DNA of 64,000 nucleotides, from contig CALYLW010000544.1 in the NCBI GenBank assembly GCA_944989445.1, positions 62,001 through 126,000 of the forward strand. The letters run 5' to 3'. Positions 54,001 to 64,000 of the stretch are shown here, piece by piece (positions within the stretch are counted from its first letter, which is position 1; every line of letters starts with the position of its first letter). The notes beneath the pieces were generated by a model. The model worked only from the letters and a program-made list of their open reading frames with translations. It ran no database searches and was not told the DNA's origin. The DNA is from Ampullaceana balthica. Taxonomy: Eukaryota > Mollusca > Gastropoda > Lymnaeidae. A program made the position numbers and the translations under genes.

Positions 54001-57000
54001 ATAAAAGGCCCCATATTTCAAATAGCTTAGGGCCTTATCAAGTCTAAATCCGACACTGATCATAAATCCTCTGCATGGAGAGAACTAGTTAAGTCTCTTA
54101 TTGCAAAAATTGTTGTGAGTGACACAGTTGAAAGTATTCACAAATGTGCATCATTAGCAACGGTCTCTAATACTAATAGACACAATTAAGGCCTGAACTC
54201 TCAAGTCTATGAAAAGCATCAAAGTATAATCTGAATAACATCTGCCAGGAGTTGTAAGATCCAGTGGCCAAAGCATAATGAGCTATCTGACTTATTCAAT
54301 ATCGGGTCCATTCTAGCTATCAACAACGTCAAATAAACCCGAGCTTTAATTTCAAAAACTCAACTTTCTTATTTTTGAAGGTGTCACGGAGATTTCCCGG
54401 GTGTATATTTATTGTTTACAGGTCCCCTAAAGATTTCAAGTCTAGCGTCTTCATTTCACTGTTTAATTTATCCTTGAAGAAATAACCGTGAAAGCATGTT
54501 GATTTTTTGGTTACCAAGCTTCTCCCCATAATTCAAAGATTTTAAAAAAATTAGTATATTAGTATATTAGTATATTAGTATATTAGTATATTAGTATATT
54601 AGTATATTAGTATTGCCTCTTTCAATTACAATGGGCTTCAGATATGTTAAAAGTTTGTTATAAAAATACAACAAAACAATTTTTTTTAAAAAGCTTGTCA
54701 TCAGGAATTTACTAAAAAAAATGGTTTAAAATAAATTACAATTTCTTTAAATGCATTATGAGAAGAAAAACCTTCTTAGGGTGGCGATGAGCACCAAGTG
54801 TAATCAAAGGATTTGAATTGAATGTGTGCTTAAGTTAAAATTATTTTTCTTACTTTATTTTGATGATTCATTTAAACACCTTTTCAATTTATTAACTTTA
54901 TTGCGTAATGACTTAAAATAAATTTTATTTTCTACCTTTTCAGCATGTTCCTGGTTGAAAGCCTTTCTTTTTCTTAACGTATATTTTTTATATTAATTTT
55001 TTTATACATATTTTTGACGCAGGACAAGAATCAAGCTAGATTTTGTAAACAGAAAATTATATAAATAGGATTACATCTTTCTTGAATAAATAAAACGTAA
55101 ATTCTAGATACAGGCAAGGTTGATTAAGATTTCACATTGTTGAAATTTAATATATGCTAACCAAAGAAAAGATATGTTTTTAATTGATAAACTAGACGAA
55201 AAGGAAAAAAAACATCCATTAACAGTGAGTTCTGCCTACAAAGTTCTACTCACCGATCAAATTCTCATCGCTGTCATGCTTACGTTTGCCTGTGTGTTTA
55301 TTGCAAAGCCATTTTTATCATTGAAAGGAAAAGGAAAATTATTTTAACATTTTAAAATGTATGCAGAAATACAGCCCACATTTCAAAGCTGTGAAGACAG
55401 AGAGGAGACAGAGTGTGATTTTGAACAAATGATTTAAGATAAAGTATGTCCAACCATTTTTTTTTAAATTGAAGATAGCAATATCTGACTAATGTAATAC
55501 TGAAAATCATATGCAACTTGTAATAAATTAAAATGTTCAGAATGTTATGTTTAACTTATTTGACTAGATAGATTGAAATCATAAAATTCAAGTGTTTTGG
55601 GGTTTTTTTTATATAGATTAGGTAAGACAATATCAGTTTTAGTTGCATCATTAAAAAAATTGAAATGAACAAGTCAAACTGTAAACATATGAAGAGATGA
55701 GAACATGATGAGTATCGAAACTGAACATAGGAAATTTGTGCCCACCCCATACAAAAAAAAATTTAAAAATCAACCAAAAAAAAACTTAAAACAATAGACC
55801 AAAAATAAAGTCAAGATAAAAAACTTTGATAGGCAGTTCATTTATTTGGTTGTGTTTGCCTAGTTGGAAACTGCAGATATTTTATTTCAATAACTTATAT
55901 TATATTCTTTAATGGTATTGAGTTGTCACTGATGAAATAATTGAATAAATTTAAGAAACTTTTTTTTAGAAATTTCACTTAAGCATGTTACCAAAATTTA
56001 AAATAAAACCCAAAAATTTACATTTACCCAAAAAATTACTACAAATTTAAAAAAAATAAATTTAAATTAAAATTCTTTAAATGATGGTCCTTTTGTTGTA
56101 TACTTATACAAAGCACATTAAATAATTAGTACTTTAGACAGAACTACAAATGCTAAAATTTAGAACATAAAAATGAGAAAATGACTGCTGGTAAGCAAAA
56201 AAAGGTTGTTTGTTAAAAGTCTAATGAAAAGCATGGGATGTGAAACTGAGAAACCAAACCTGGATGGGTTGTTTTTTTTCTTCATTTTCTTATCAGCAAA
56301 ATAATTATTGCAAATAATTTTTTTTAACAAATTTGTTGCACTTTGGCTATACAGTAACCACCACCAATAAATGATATATCATTAGTTTTGTTTGTAAATC
56401 AGGTTGTAAACTATCCAGTAAACAATAAATATGTTATTCTTCTCTACTGACAATGAAATACAAATAAGTTAATCTTCTTTATGAGACCAAAACCTGAAAT
56501 TTTTTCGGTGCAAATATGAGGGTAAAAAAAAGTAGAATCATAAAATATCCCATAAATTATTTATTTTTTTACCATGACCTGATTAAGTTACAACATGCGT
56601 TAAGGTATATATCATTTTTGTCAAGATCGCAAGCTTTTATCTAATAAAAAGTCAATTGCAATGGCAATAATTAAATAAGAATCACTCCCAAGTGAATCTT
56701 TGGCAATGCTAAATATTACATTTCTTTAATAAGCTCTGTTGGCAACCTTTAATTAGACACAACCTATTGGGAATCTTTGACGAAAATTATTTCATAACTT
56801 TAAAGTTCCTTTTTTTGACACTACTGATAAAAAAAAACTCTGACAATGCCAGATCAAATGTATTAAGAACCAGTAAACCAAAAAGTTAACTCACTTGGTG
56901 AACATGCTTTTAGAATAGGAAATAAACAATATTCCCTGGTTACCTTTTTAAAAACTTGGATCTGCCCCATACAATAATTAAATGTAACAATGGATTGTTA

Positions 57001-60000
57001 CATCGGATCAGTGTAATATAATTTCAAGTGTTACGTATAGATTTATAAACAAAAAAAAGAAGATATAAATTATGATAAAGACTCACTTTGTGTGCTTCCT
57101 TTATAAATGAGATTTTAAACAAAATTGAAATTTTCTATATTTATTTAATGAAAGGAGGAGGAAAACAAATATAGGGGAAGAAACAAATTTTTTAATGTAC
57201 TGTAACTAAATATAAATAAAAAAATAAAGAGTTTATTGTAAAAAGATGATGAAATTATATTTTAGAAATAATAAAGCTGAACGATAAACAAAATTTGAAA
57301 TTGAGAGGCAGCATAACAGTTTTAAATGTTTTGAAGGCCCCAAAAAGCAATTGAAAGATGGATGATCTGTAATCACTCAAGAACAATCACATGAACAATT
57401 TAGTAATTTTCAGCCCCTTGTGCTCCAGGTATAATTTAAAAACAGCTGGTGTGTAACAGGGATGGATGTGTGGGGAGGGGGAATTCTTACTAGTAAAAAA
57501 AAATTTAAAAAAAACACACACAAAAAATTTTTAAATATTGAAAGAAACCAAACTTAAAAGTTCAAATTTAACACACAAAATTTTAAAAAAGCTTACCGGT
57601 ATCAGTTTGAAGAATTGTTTTCTCCGACATGGTCAGTTTTCCCACCTGACTGTTGCTACTAGTTCGAATGCTGGTAGAAACAGGATGAGGTTAAATTAAA
57701 TCACAACAGTTTACTATGTTTACTTGGTAAAAATATGTTTCCTTTGCGAAACCACAATTATTTTACAGGAATGGATCATTACCATCATTTGGATCAAGTT
57801 GCCATTAGGCATTAGCGTTTGCTAACTGGTGGTTAAAACCATGGCTTGTTTGGATAAATAGAGGATCTAACAATCTATCACTTCTAATGACTAATCATCT
57901 GAAATGATCTACAATTTCTAATTACCAACAGCCTTAAGTGATCTATAATCTCTAATGATCTATAACTTTTACAGACTATCTGAATTTTCAGCTGCTTTAT
58001 CCAGGCATCCTAACAAACTCAATGACATTGCTGGGTGTGAGATTAACATATCGTGTTGATTCATACAAAGAATTTTACAATCTTGATACTAACAGACAGT
58101 CAGTGATGTAATTTTATCTTATCTCATCTGTTTCAGACGCTCCTTCTTTACAGAAGATTATTGCATCCTACACTTATCCATGGTTTTAAGTCTAGTATTG
58201 CATTTTTATTAGAGTTTTAAATGATGACAGTGTTGGTTTTCCTGGTTTGATCAGAAAACCCATTCCATGTTGGAATTCCAGACAGGAAAAATGAGAATCG
58301 CTATGTTTTTGTTCTTGCATGTAGAATAAGAAAAGTGTTTTTATCCCCATGTCTATCTGGATATTTTATTTAAAGCATTTATGTCTAAAAGTTAGCCCAG
58401 CATGTCATCAGCTTCTTTGCTTTCTAAGAAACATCTGGGTAATAAACACAGCTGGTGATGACTTTTGTGAGAACTAATTTAAAAATTGATTAAAACTATA
58501 TATTTTCAATCTAATGAAACTTTAAAACAAACATAATATATTTGATGTGATAAAATACAAAATACACAAACAAATTGTGTAATTAAAACAATAAATTTGA
58601 GCTTTATTTTAAACTAAAACGACAATCGACGTTTCGGCTAATGCCTTCATCAGTACAATAACATAAAATAGGTACTTATATATATTTAAATTCTTAAAAC
58701 TTCTTTAAAATTCTTTTAAAAAATATATGTAAGTACCTATTTTATATTATTGCACTGATGAAGGCATTAGTCGAAACGTCTATTGTCGTTTTAGTTTAAA
58801 ATAAAGCTCAAATTTATTGTTTTAATTGCACAATTTGTTTGTGTATTTTGTATTTTATTTTTAAAATTTTTTATCCCAGTCCCATTCTGTATGATATTTA
58901 TTTGATGTGGCATGTTATTATTTGAGACACAACTTTTGTGTACCTGGAGTAGAGGATGGCGAAGAGCCAAATAGCAATGGACACAATATTTTCCCAGTCA
59001 AAAACTGACTCAGAGCTACTGCTGCTATCAGATGTGCCAGGGGCAGTTGCATTGAAAATTGATTTCAAAGACGGGTTGCAAGCACGGTCTGAAGATAAAG
59101 ATGAAGTGACTGGCATTTTTTTTTAAAAAAAGAGTGGTCTAAAAAAATTGTTAATTGCCAATGTATTCCAAATATGGAAAAAAAAATTTAAAAGGATCAA
59201 TTCAAAAATAAAATAAATTAAAATCCTTGAGATACATTTTCCTAAAAACAGAGAGGAATAAGTTAAATATAACATCAATTGTTTTTAGACAGGCAAAGGC
59301 AAAACTTTTACCAGGGCATTTGTGCATCATCTCATGAATGTATTTGTACGGTTTGATTACTTCAAAAAAAAATATTTTAATTTTAAAGTACACACAAGCA
59401 AGGACAGTATTTTAATTAAGTCAGACATGATTACTTCTCTTTCAGGCTCGACACCGTAATTTTACACCAACAGTGATATTTATTTACCAGGGTTATTGGC
59501 CATGGCCGACCAAGTCAGGTACATAATGTACAGTGTAATAAATGATGACTGAAGGAGGCCAGACCTGGGTTGATCTGAGAATAAGAAAATTTGTATTCAT
59601 AAATAATTTTTTTTTAAACTGAGAATAATGATGATAGAGGGAGAACTAATCGCAAACTTAAGTACTTTATCGGAAAAAGTTATTTTAATATACTTTCATT
59701 GTAAACATATTTACAATTATCTGGTGCTCTAATGTAATGTACTAATTATAAAAAGGTTTAATATTTAAATTTCATAATTAAGACACAAACAATGTATGAA
59801 TAAAATAATGGCACATGTTAATTCTCAATTATGATTAGAAATAGCAGACATTCTAAATAAATCCTTTTACCACTGCAAAGAAAACATCAATATAAATATT
59901 AAGCTTTTAAAATATGTGTAAAACTAAACATGAAAGAAAAATAAAGAAAAATTAAACAAAGATCAGAAGAGTGGGAATAAAGTGGGAGGTAGTAAAATAT

Positions 60001-63000
60001 AAAAACAATCAGAAGTGTGGGAATAAAGTGGGAGGTAGTAAAATATAAAAACAATCAGAAGTGTGGGAATAAAGTGGGAGGTAGTAAAATATAAAAACAA
60101 TCAGAAGTGTGGGAATAAAGTGGGAGGTAGTAAAATATAAAAACAATCAGAAGTGTGGGAATAAAGTGGGAGGTAGTAAAATATAGAAACAATCAGAAGT
60201 GTGGGAATAAAGTGGGAGGTAGTAAAATATAAAAACAATCAGAAGTGTGGGAATAAAGTGGGAGGTAGTAAAATATAAAAACAATCAGAAGTGCACTATG
60301 ATATTTATATAAGACATGTATTGCCATGTATTCTTTGGAAACAAACTTCACAAAAGAAAAATTTCAAAATCGTAACACCAACCCTACTTAAAAAATAACA
60401 TATAAAATCTTCTCTTGCCAATAATAGTATAAATCTTATTTGGCTTTTTTTTAAATAAAATTTTTTAACTACCACTTATCATGACTCGCAAATAATCTTC
60501 TTTGTGGTGGGAGCGTCTGTAACAGATAAGACAAGACTCATTTTGAAAAACTTACATTCCTGAATCTTGGGCAGAATGGCCACCACACTCATACCAAAGC
60601 ACAAGATCAGATTGAAGGACACAAAAAATTTGTGTAGTGCACAGTCCCCCTGTTGTAGGAAAAATCAGTAAAAATAGGCATTCATTTTATTTGAAGTTAA
60701 GCATTACATTAACAAGCAGAATGCTTACAGATGGTTTTGAATGATGGTTTTGAACAAAACAAATGATACATTATATTTGTAAGCTGAGAACATATGATTA
60801 ATGGCTCAAATAGTTAATGTAAATAATGAGGAAGATAGATTGTGCAAAGATAGCTGATAATGAATGTGACCAATTTATTAACTTAACGAATGTGACCAAT
60901 TTATTAACTTAATGAATGTGACTAATTTATTAACTTAACGAATGTGACCAATTAATAAACTTAACGAATGTGACCAATTTATAAACCTAATGAATGTGAC
61001 CACTTTATAAACTTAATGAAAAAATACCAATTTATTAACTTAATGAATCTGACCAATTTATTAACAGGATAAAATGCCTTTTTTTTTAAAATATGAAGAC
61101 TTACGCTTGCATAATAGATGTAGAAAAGGACGATTGCCGCAATACTTATCAGGTAGAAGATTATTGTAGCAGTTATCAATCCTGCAAAGGGTTAAGGGTA
61201 TAATCATGTATTTTTGCATTTACTTGTGGTTTCATCTATGCTATTAACAGGAACAGCAATTTTTTTAGAAAACCATTCTCTTTATTTATGATGCACTCTT
61301 TTCGTGTTTGAGTGAGGCCAAGAGAATCCTATTTTTAAAAAGCCGGTGGTTTTGTGAGTCAATGTATTTGACTCCTGCTATCATCAGGTAAACCACTACG
61401 CCAGTGCAGCTTGAAAAGACTTCACGTCAGTTATATATCATTGAGGCCCTCAAATTTATTTAAGACGATAACACGTAACTAGCCACTACTCTAAATGGCC
61501 ATCATTTGATTAACACGTAACTGGCCACTACTCTAAATGGCCATCATTTGATAACACGTAACTGGCCACTACTCTAAATGGCCATCATTTGATTAACACG
61601 TAACTAGCCACTACTCTAAATGGCCATCATTTGATTAACACGTAACTAGCCACTACTCTAAATGGCCATCATTTGATTAACACGTAACTAGCCACTACTC
61701 TAAATGGCCATCATTTGATAACACATAACTGGCCACTACTCTGAATGGCCATCATTTGATAACACGTAACTGGCCACTACTCTAAATGGCCATCCTTTGA
61801 TTAACACCTAACTGGCCATTACTCTGAATGGCCATCGTTTGATAACACGTAACTGGCCACTACTCTAAATGGCCATCATTTGATAACATGTAACTAGCCA
61901 CTACTCTAAATGGCCATTGTTTGATAACACGTAACTAGCCACTACTCGAAATGGCCATCATTTGATAACACGTAACTGGCCACTACTCTAAATGGTCATC
62001 ATTTGATAACACGTAACTGGCCACTACTCTAAATGGCCATCATTTGATAACACGTAACTGGCCACTACTCTAAATGGCCATCATTTGATAACACGTAACT
62101 AGCCACTACTCTAAATGGCCATCATTTGATAACACGTAACTGGCCACTACTCTAAATGGCCATCATTTGATAACACGTAACTGGCCACTACTCTAAATGG
62201 CCATCATTTGATAACACGTAACTAGCCACTACTCTAAATGGCCATCATTTGATAACACGTAACTGGCCACTACTCTAAAGGGCCATCATTTGATAACACG
62301 TAACTGGCCACTACTCTAAATGGCCATCATTTGATAACACGTAACTAGCCACTACTCTAAATGGCCATCATTTGATAACACGTAACTGGCCACTACTCTA
62401 AATGGCCATCATTTGATAACACGTAACTGGCCACTACTCTAAATGGCCATCATTTGATAACACGTAACTGGCCACTACTCTAAATGGCCATCATTTGATT
62501 AACACGTAACTGGCCACTACTCTAAAGGGCCATCATTTTACTTTCAAGTTGCAAAACTATATTTAATTAATACAGTGAAATAGATGTGAAAGTTTGACTT
62601 CCATAAGTCCAGTACTCTGTTAGTCTCACATCAGATGATAACTTAAATGGTCTTATAAATTATTATTATTTCTTGTTATTTCTTTAAACATCACTTCCCC
62701 ATGAGAATGATCCGAGAGGTTTGAACCTAAACTCACCAATGTAGTAGCATTTGGCTTGAGTCTCCTCATATCTTTCAACCCAATGCTCCGCCCACCCGTG
62801 GGCAAAATCCACCAATAGAATCAGCTGAATAAGTATGAATAGGAATCCACCAATCAGACCAACCACCATCCAAGCTGTAAAATTTTAAGAATAAAACTTA
62901 TATGTAATATTCAAAAATACTTGAGTGAAAAAAAAATTAAAAGAAATCCATCTAAGAACAAAAATTATACCTTATTTTACGACTATAAGAACGACTTTTT

Positions 63001-63579
63001 TTTGTTTTTAAATTGTCTCGAAAATTCAGATGCGCCTTATATTCAATATATATATTTTAAGATTTAAATGCTGTTTTTATTAAATTGCTCAAAAATTAAG
63101 GTGCATCTTATAGACCTTAGCGTCTTATAGTCCGTTATGTAAGGTATATATAGGCAACTGTAATAAGACCAGAAACAAATGTCTGTGAAAATTGGATCCT
63201 TAAAAACTATTAATATAAAACTTATTAAACACATGAAAACAATTTTGAAAAAAATCATAGAAGACTACAGAGGGAGATCAAAGCCATGTATGGACTTTAC
63301 CATGACCCAGTGTTAGAAACAGAAATAAGTAAAAGGGAAAGCTGAGCTACACAGAACAAAGTATGACCAATGACAGAGGAGTAATGAGGGTACACCATCA
63401 AAACTCTAGAGAAAAATGCATCGGACACAGAAAGAACAAATGGAATATATCATTTAACTTTTAAATGAATTTAATTTTGCCAATGTTTACTAAACTAACC
63501 TTGTCCGAAAGCACTGTCTGTGATGAAGAAGGCCCCAATGCAAATTCCGACCATGATTAAGATTTTAAAGAGCCAGAAG
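50889..63579 (-). CDS. SERINC: SERINC (serine incorporator/TDE1 family) gene, last ten coding exons
   Basis: Multi-pass membrane protein of the SERINC family. Members have been linked to serine incorporation into phosphatidylserine and sphingolipids and, more recently, to lipid scrambling at the plasma membrane. Ten exons with GT-AG borders on the minus strand and consistent phases join to 1018 nt (338 residues plus stop): 63579-63500, 62874-62737, 61181-61105, 60649-60556, 59574-59488, 59088-58944, 57670-57597, 55289-55254, 52033-51886 and 51027-50889. Family hallmarks are [90 protein letters not shown] and [12 protein letters not shown], with DFG at the very end. The N-terminal part, including the cysteine-rich first loop and the first helices, lies beyond the window's right edge. 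Introns hold several minisatellites and MITEs. Confidence 0.95.
51886..52033 (-). CDS. SERINC: SERINC exon (YSYSFYHF...MMTLTNWF)
   Basis: Acceptor TCTTGCAG, donor TTCAG|GTAAAA, phases 1 to 2. An acidic/serine start ([11 protein letters not shown]) leads into [20 protein letters not shown] and [14 protein letters not shown]. Confidence 0.95.
53890..54058. mobile_element. 169-bp hAT-like MITE in a SERINC intron
   Basis: CAGGGCTGGATTTACG on the left pairs with CTAAATCCGACACTG on the right. The flanks ATCATAGC and ATCATAAA agree at six of eight positions, consistent with an ageing 8-bp target duplication. The overlapping frame at 53726-53959 is not a gene. Confidence 0.7.
54551..54612. repeat. 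(AGTATATT)n microsatellite
   Basis: Seven to eight perfect 8-bp units in a SERINC intron. Confidence 0.97.
55254..55289 (-). CDS. SERINC: SERINC 36-nt microexon, probable cassette
   Basis: It is bounded by AACACACAG on its 5' side and ATCG|GTGAGT on its 3' side. It is exactly 12 codons long and phase 1 on both ends. Inclusion adds [12 protein letters not shown] to the variable cytosolic loop, and skipping keeps the frame. The strong donor and the symmetric phase support it, but the homology is too low for proof. Confidence 0.65.
57597..57670 (-). CDS. SERINC: SERINC exon ([12 protein letters not shown])
   Basis: Acceptor TTTCTACCAG, donor ACCG|GTAAGC, phases 2 to 1. Together with the preceding exon it gives [16 protein letters not shown], a family hallmark, then [12 protein letters not shown]. 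Confidence 0.93.
58113..58345 (-). mobile_element. LINE 3' end with TTATC-type tail in a SERINC intron
   Basis: The minus strand in broken frames reads [19 protein letters not shown] and RKTNTV, followed by the hairpin-bearing 3' UTR and a short GATGAGATAAGATAA tail. It is the same family as 42463-42720. Confidence 0.72.
58552..58862. repeat. large palindrome with hammerhead-like motif on both arms
   Basis: The left arm (about 58552-58690) and the right arm (about 58725-58862) are nearly perfect reverse complements around an AT-rich centre. The arms contain CTGATGAAGGCATTAG and CGAAACGTC (58755-58780 on plus; 58660-58630 on minus). The setting is a SERINC intron. Confidence 0.85.
58944..59088 (-). 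CDS. SERINC: SERINC exon (CNPSL...[11 protein letters not shown])
   Basis: Acceptor TTATCTTCAG, donor TCCAG|GTACAC, phases 1 to 2. It encodes [12 protein letters not shown], a serine-rich variable loop, then the helix [14 protein letters not shown]. Confidence 0.93.
59488..59574 (-). CDS. SERINC: SERINC exon ([20 protein letters not shown])
   Basis: Acceptor ATTCTCAG, donor CCTG|GTAAAT, phases 1 to 1. It encodes a highly conserved helix followed by WSAMANNP. Confidence 0.94.
59961..60292. repeat. tandem repeat, 46-bp unit, about 7 copies, SERINC intron
   Basis: CAATCAGAAGTGTGGGAATA plus AAGTGGGAGGTAGTAAAATA recurs every 46 bp and is nearly perfect. Confidence 0.95.
60506..60535 (+). mobile_element. 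LINE/SINE tail remnant, plus orientation
   Basis: GGGAGCGTCTGTAACAGATA followed by AGACAAGA matches the shared LINE/SINE 3' tail. It lies just downstream (in the gene's sense) of the exon ending at 60556. Confidence 0.55.
60556..60649 (-). CDS. SERINC: SERINC exon ([20 protein letters not shown])
   Basis: Acceptor CCTACAACAG, donor GGAAT|GTAAGT, phases 0 to 1. It begins GDCAL and ends LPKIQE, matching the family's C-x-x-x-K-x-F-x-S-x-N...LPK(I/V)QE segment. Confidence 0.93.
60861..61066. repeat. tandem repeat, about 26-bp unit, about 7-8 copies, SERINC intron
   Basis: GAATGTGACCAATTTATTAA plus CTTAAC repeats with ATTA/ATAA and AACG/AATG variants. It lies close to the exon at 61105. Confidence 0.9.
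61105..61181 (-). CDS. SERINC: SERINC exon ([20 protein letters not shown])
   Basis: Acceptor TTTGCAG, donor GCAAGC|GTAAGT, phases 1 to 0. It encodes one transmembrane helix ending YIYYAS. Confidence 0.92.
61467..62537. repeat. minisatellite, 41-42-bp unit, about 26 copies, SERINC intron
   Basis: The unit is GATAACACGTAACTGGCCAC, then TACTCTAAATGGCCATCATT. The main variants are ACTGGCC/ACTAGCC and GATAAC/GATTAAC; GATTAAC units are concentrated at the left end. Confidence 0.95.
62737..62874 (-). CDS. SERINC: SERINC exon ([10 protein letters not shown] signature)
   Basis: Acceptor TTTTACAG, donor ATTG|GTGAGT, phases 1 to 1. It encodes [20 protein letters not shown], then [18 protein letters not shown] and KCYYIG, the most recognisable SERINC motif. 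Confidence 0.95.
63500..63579 (-). CDS. SERINC: SERINC exon ([19 protein letters not shown])
   Basis: Acceptor TTTTGAAAG before 63579; donor AAG|GTTAGT after 63500. It enters in phase 2 and leaves in phase 1. It encodes a transmembrane helix ending in TDSAFGQ, equivalent to the FW-FK-L-L-G segment of vertebrate SERINCs. The preceding exon is outside the window. Confidence 0.9.
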
Positions 63580-63788
63580 CTTTCAAAAGAAAACAAAGAA
63601 TGCTCTGGTTGAGACACATAAAACATTGGTGCATATCTTACAAAAATAAATGTAATGCCTCATGTCTAAAATGAATATCTTTGAATGTGCAACACAAAGT
63701 CATACCACTATATCATTTTTTTATTTAATTAGAATTTTCAAATTTTGAAAATTAAAAAAAAATTCATTAAATAACTATAATTATACAG

Positions 63789-63986
63789 CAGGGGTCTCCA
63801 AAATGTTCTGCCGGAGGGCCACATTAACTGTCAAACAGCAGTTTGGGGTTCCAACTACACACAGTTTTGTGGTAAACTATAGGTAAAAATAGTATCTTTT
63901 TTTTTAGATTAAAAGGTCTCCAGGGGCCTGATCAGAGGGCCTCGCGGGCCGCATCTGGCCTGCGGGCCGTAGTTTGGAGACCCCTG
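63789..63986. mobile_element. 198-bp hAT MITE in a SERINC intron
   Basis: The ends CAGGGGTCTCCAAA and TTTGGAGACCCCTG are perfect inverted repeats. The 8-bp target duplication TTATACAG is perfect (63781-63788 and 63987-63994). GGGCCGC/GCGGGCC motifs lie near the right end. There is no coding capacity, and it is young by its intact duplication. Confidence 0.95.
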
Positions 63987-64000
63987 TTATACAGCAATTA

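Overview
This is a window of an AT-rich animal nuclear genome. It has spliced genes with GT-AG introns, a chemosensory/peptide-type GPCR, a SERINC gene, and very many transposon remnants and minisatellites. The GPCR style, the long repeat-filled introns and the repeat types suggest an invertebrate, most likely a lophotrochozoan such as a gastropod mollusc. That placement is inference. There is one assembly gap (443 N, 23513-23955).

Three protein-coding genes can be supported. (1) On the plus strand, 4062-11258, is a five-exon gene rebuilt here from splice signals and phase. It encodes a 228-residue protein with a signal peptide, two cysteine-bearing exons and a C-terminal hydrophobic tail of the GPI-anchor type. 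I do not recognise the family. (2) On the plus strand, 46400-47572, is a single-exon rhodopsin-class GPCR of 390 residues. Its base composition is far more GC-rich than its surroundings. (3) On the minus strand, 63579-50889, are the last ten coding exons of a SERINC (serine incorporator) gene, including a 36-nt in-frame microexon. Its 5' exons lie beyond the right edge.

Layout. 1-660: LINE and hAT transposase remnants, followed by a tRNA-Val-like sequence. 4.0-11.6 kb: gene 1, with a 1.67-kb expanded MITE in intron 1 and a 1.3-kb hAT element plus LINE pieces in intron 2. 12-46 kb: no convincing host gene. This part holds hAT-type MITEs with 8-bp target duplications, a MITE family whose ends carry the CRE palindrome TGACGTCA, a 2.2-kb piggyBac-like element, LINE 3' ends and a SINE sharing their tail, tandem or inverted repeat clusters at 20.3-22.9 and 43.7-45.4 kb, and minisatellites with periods of 18, 33, 33, 36, 53 and 104 bp. 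46.4-47.6 kb: the GPCR. 50.9-64 kb: SERINC, whose introns contain minisatellites (46, 26 and 41 bp), two hAT-like MITEs, a LINE 3' end and a large palindrome with a hammerhead-ribozyme-like core on each arm.

The three genes show no functional link to each other. Most long open frames in the window are by-products of tandem arrays whose period is divisible by three. The most interesting observations are the two minisatellites that visibly arose from hAT-type MITEs, the unrecognised secreted or GPI-type gene, the SERINC microexon, the palindrome with the ribozyme-like motif, and the GPCR with its odd composition and missing canonical cysteine.
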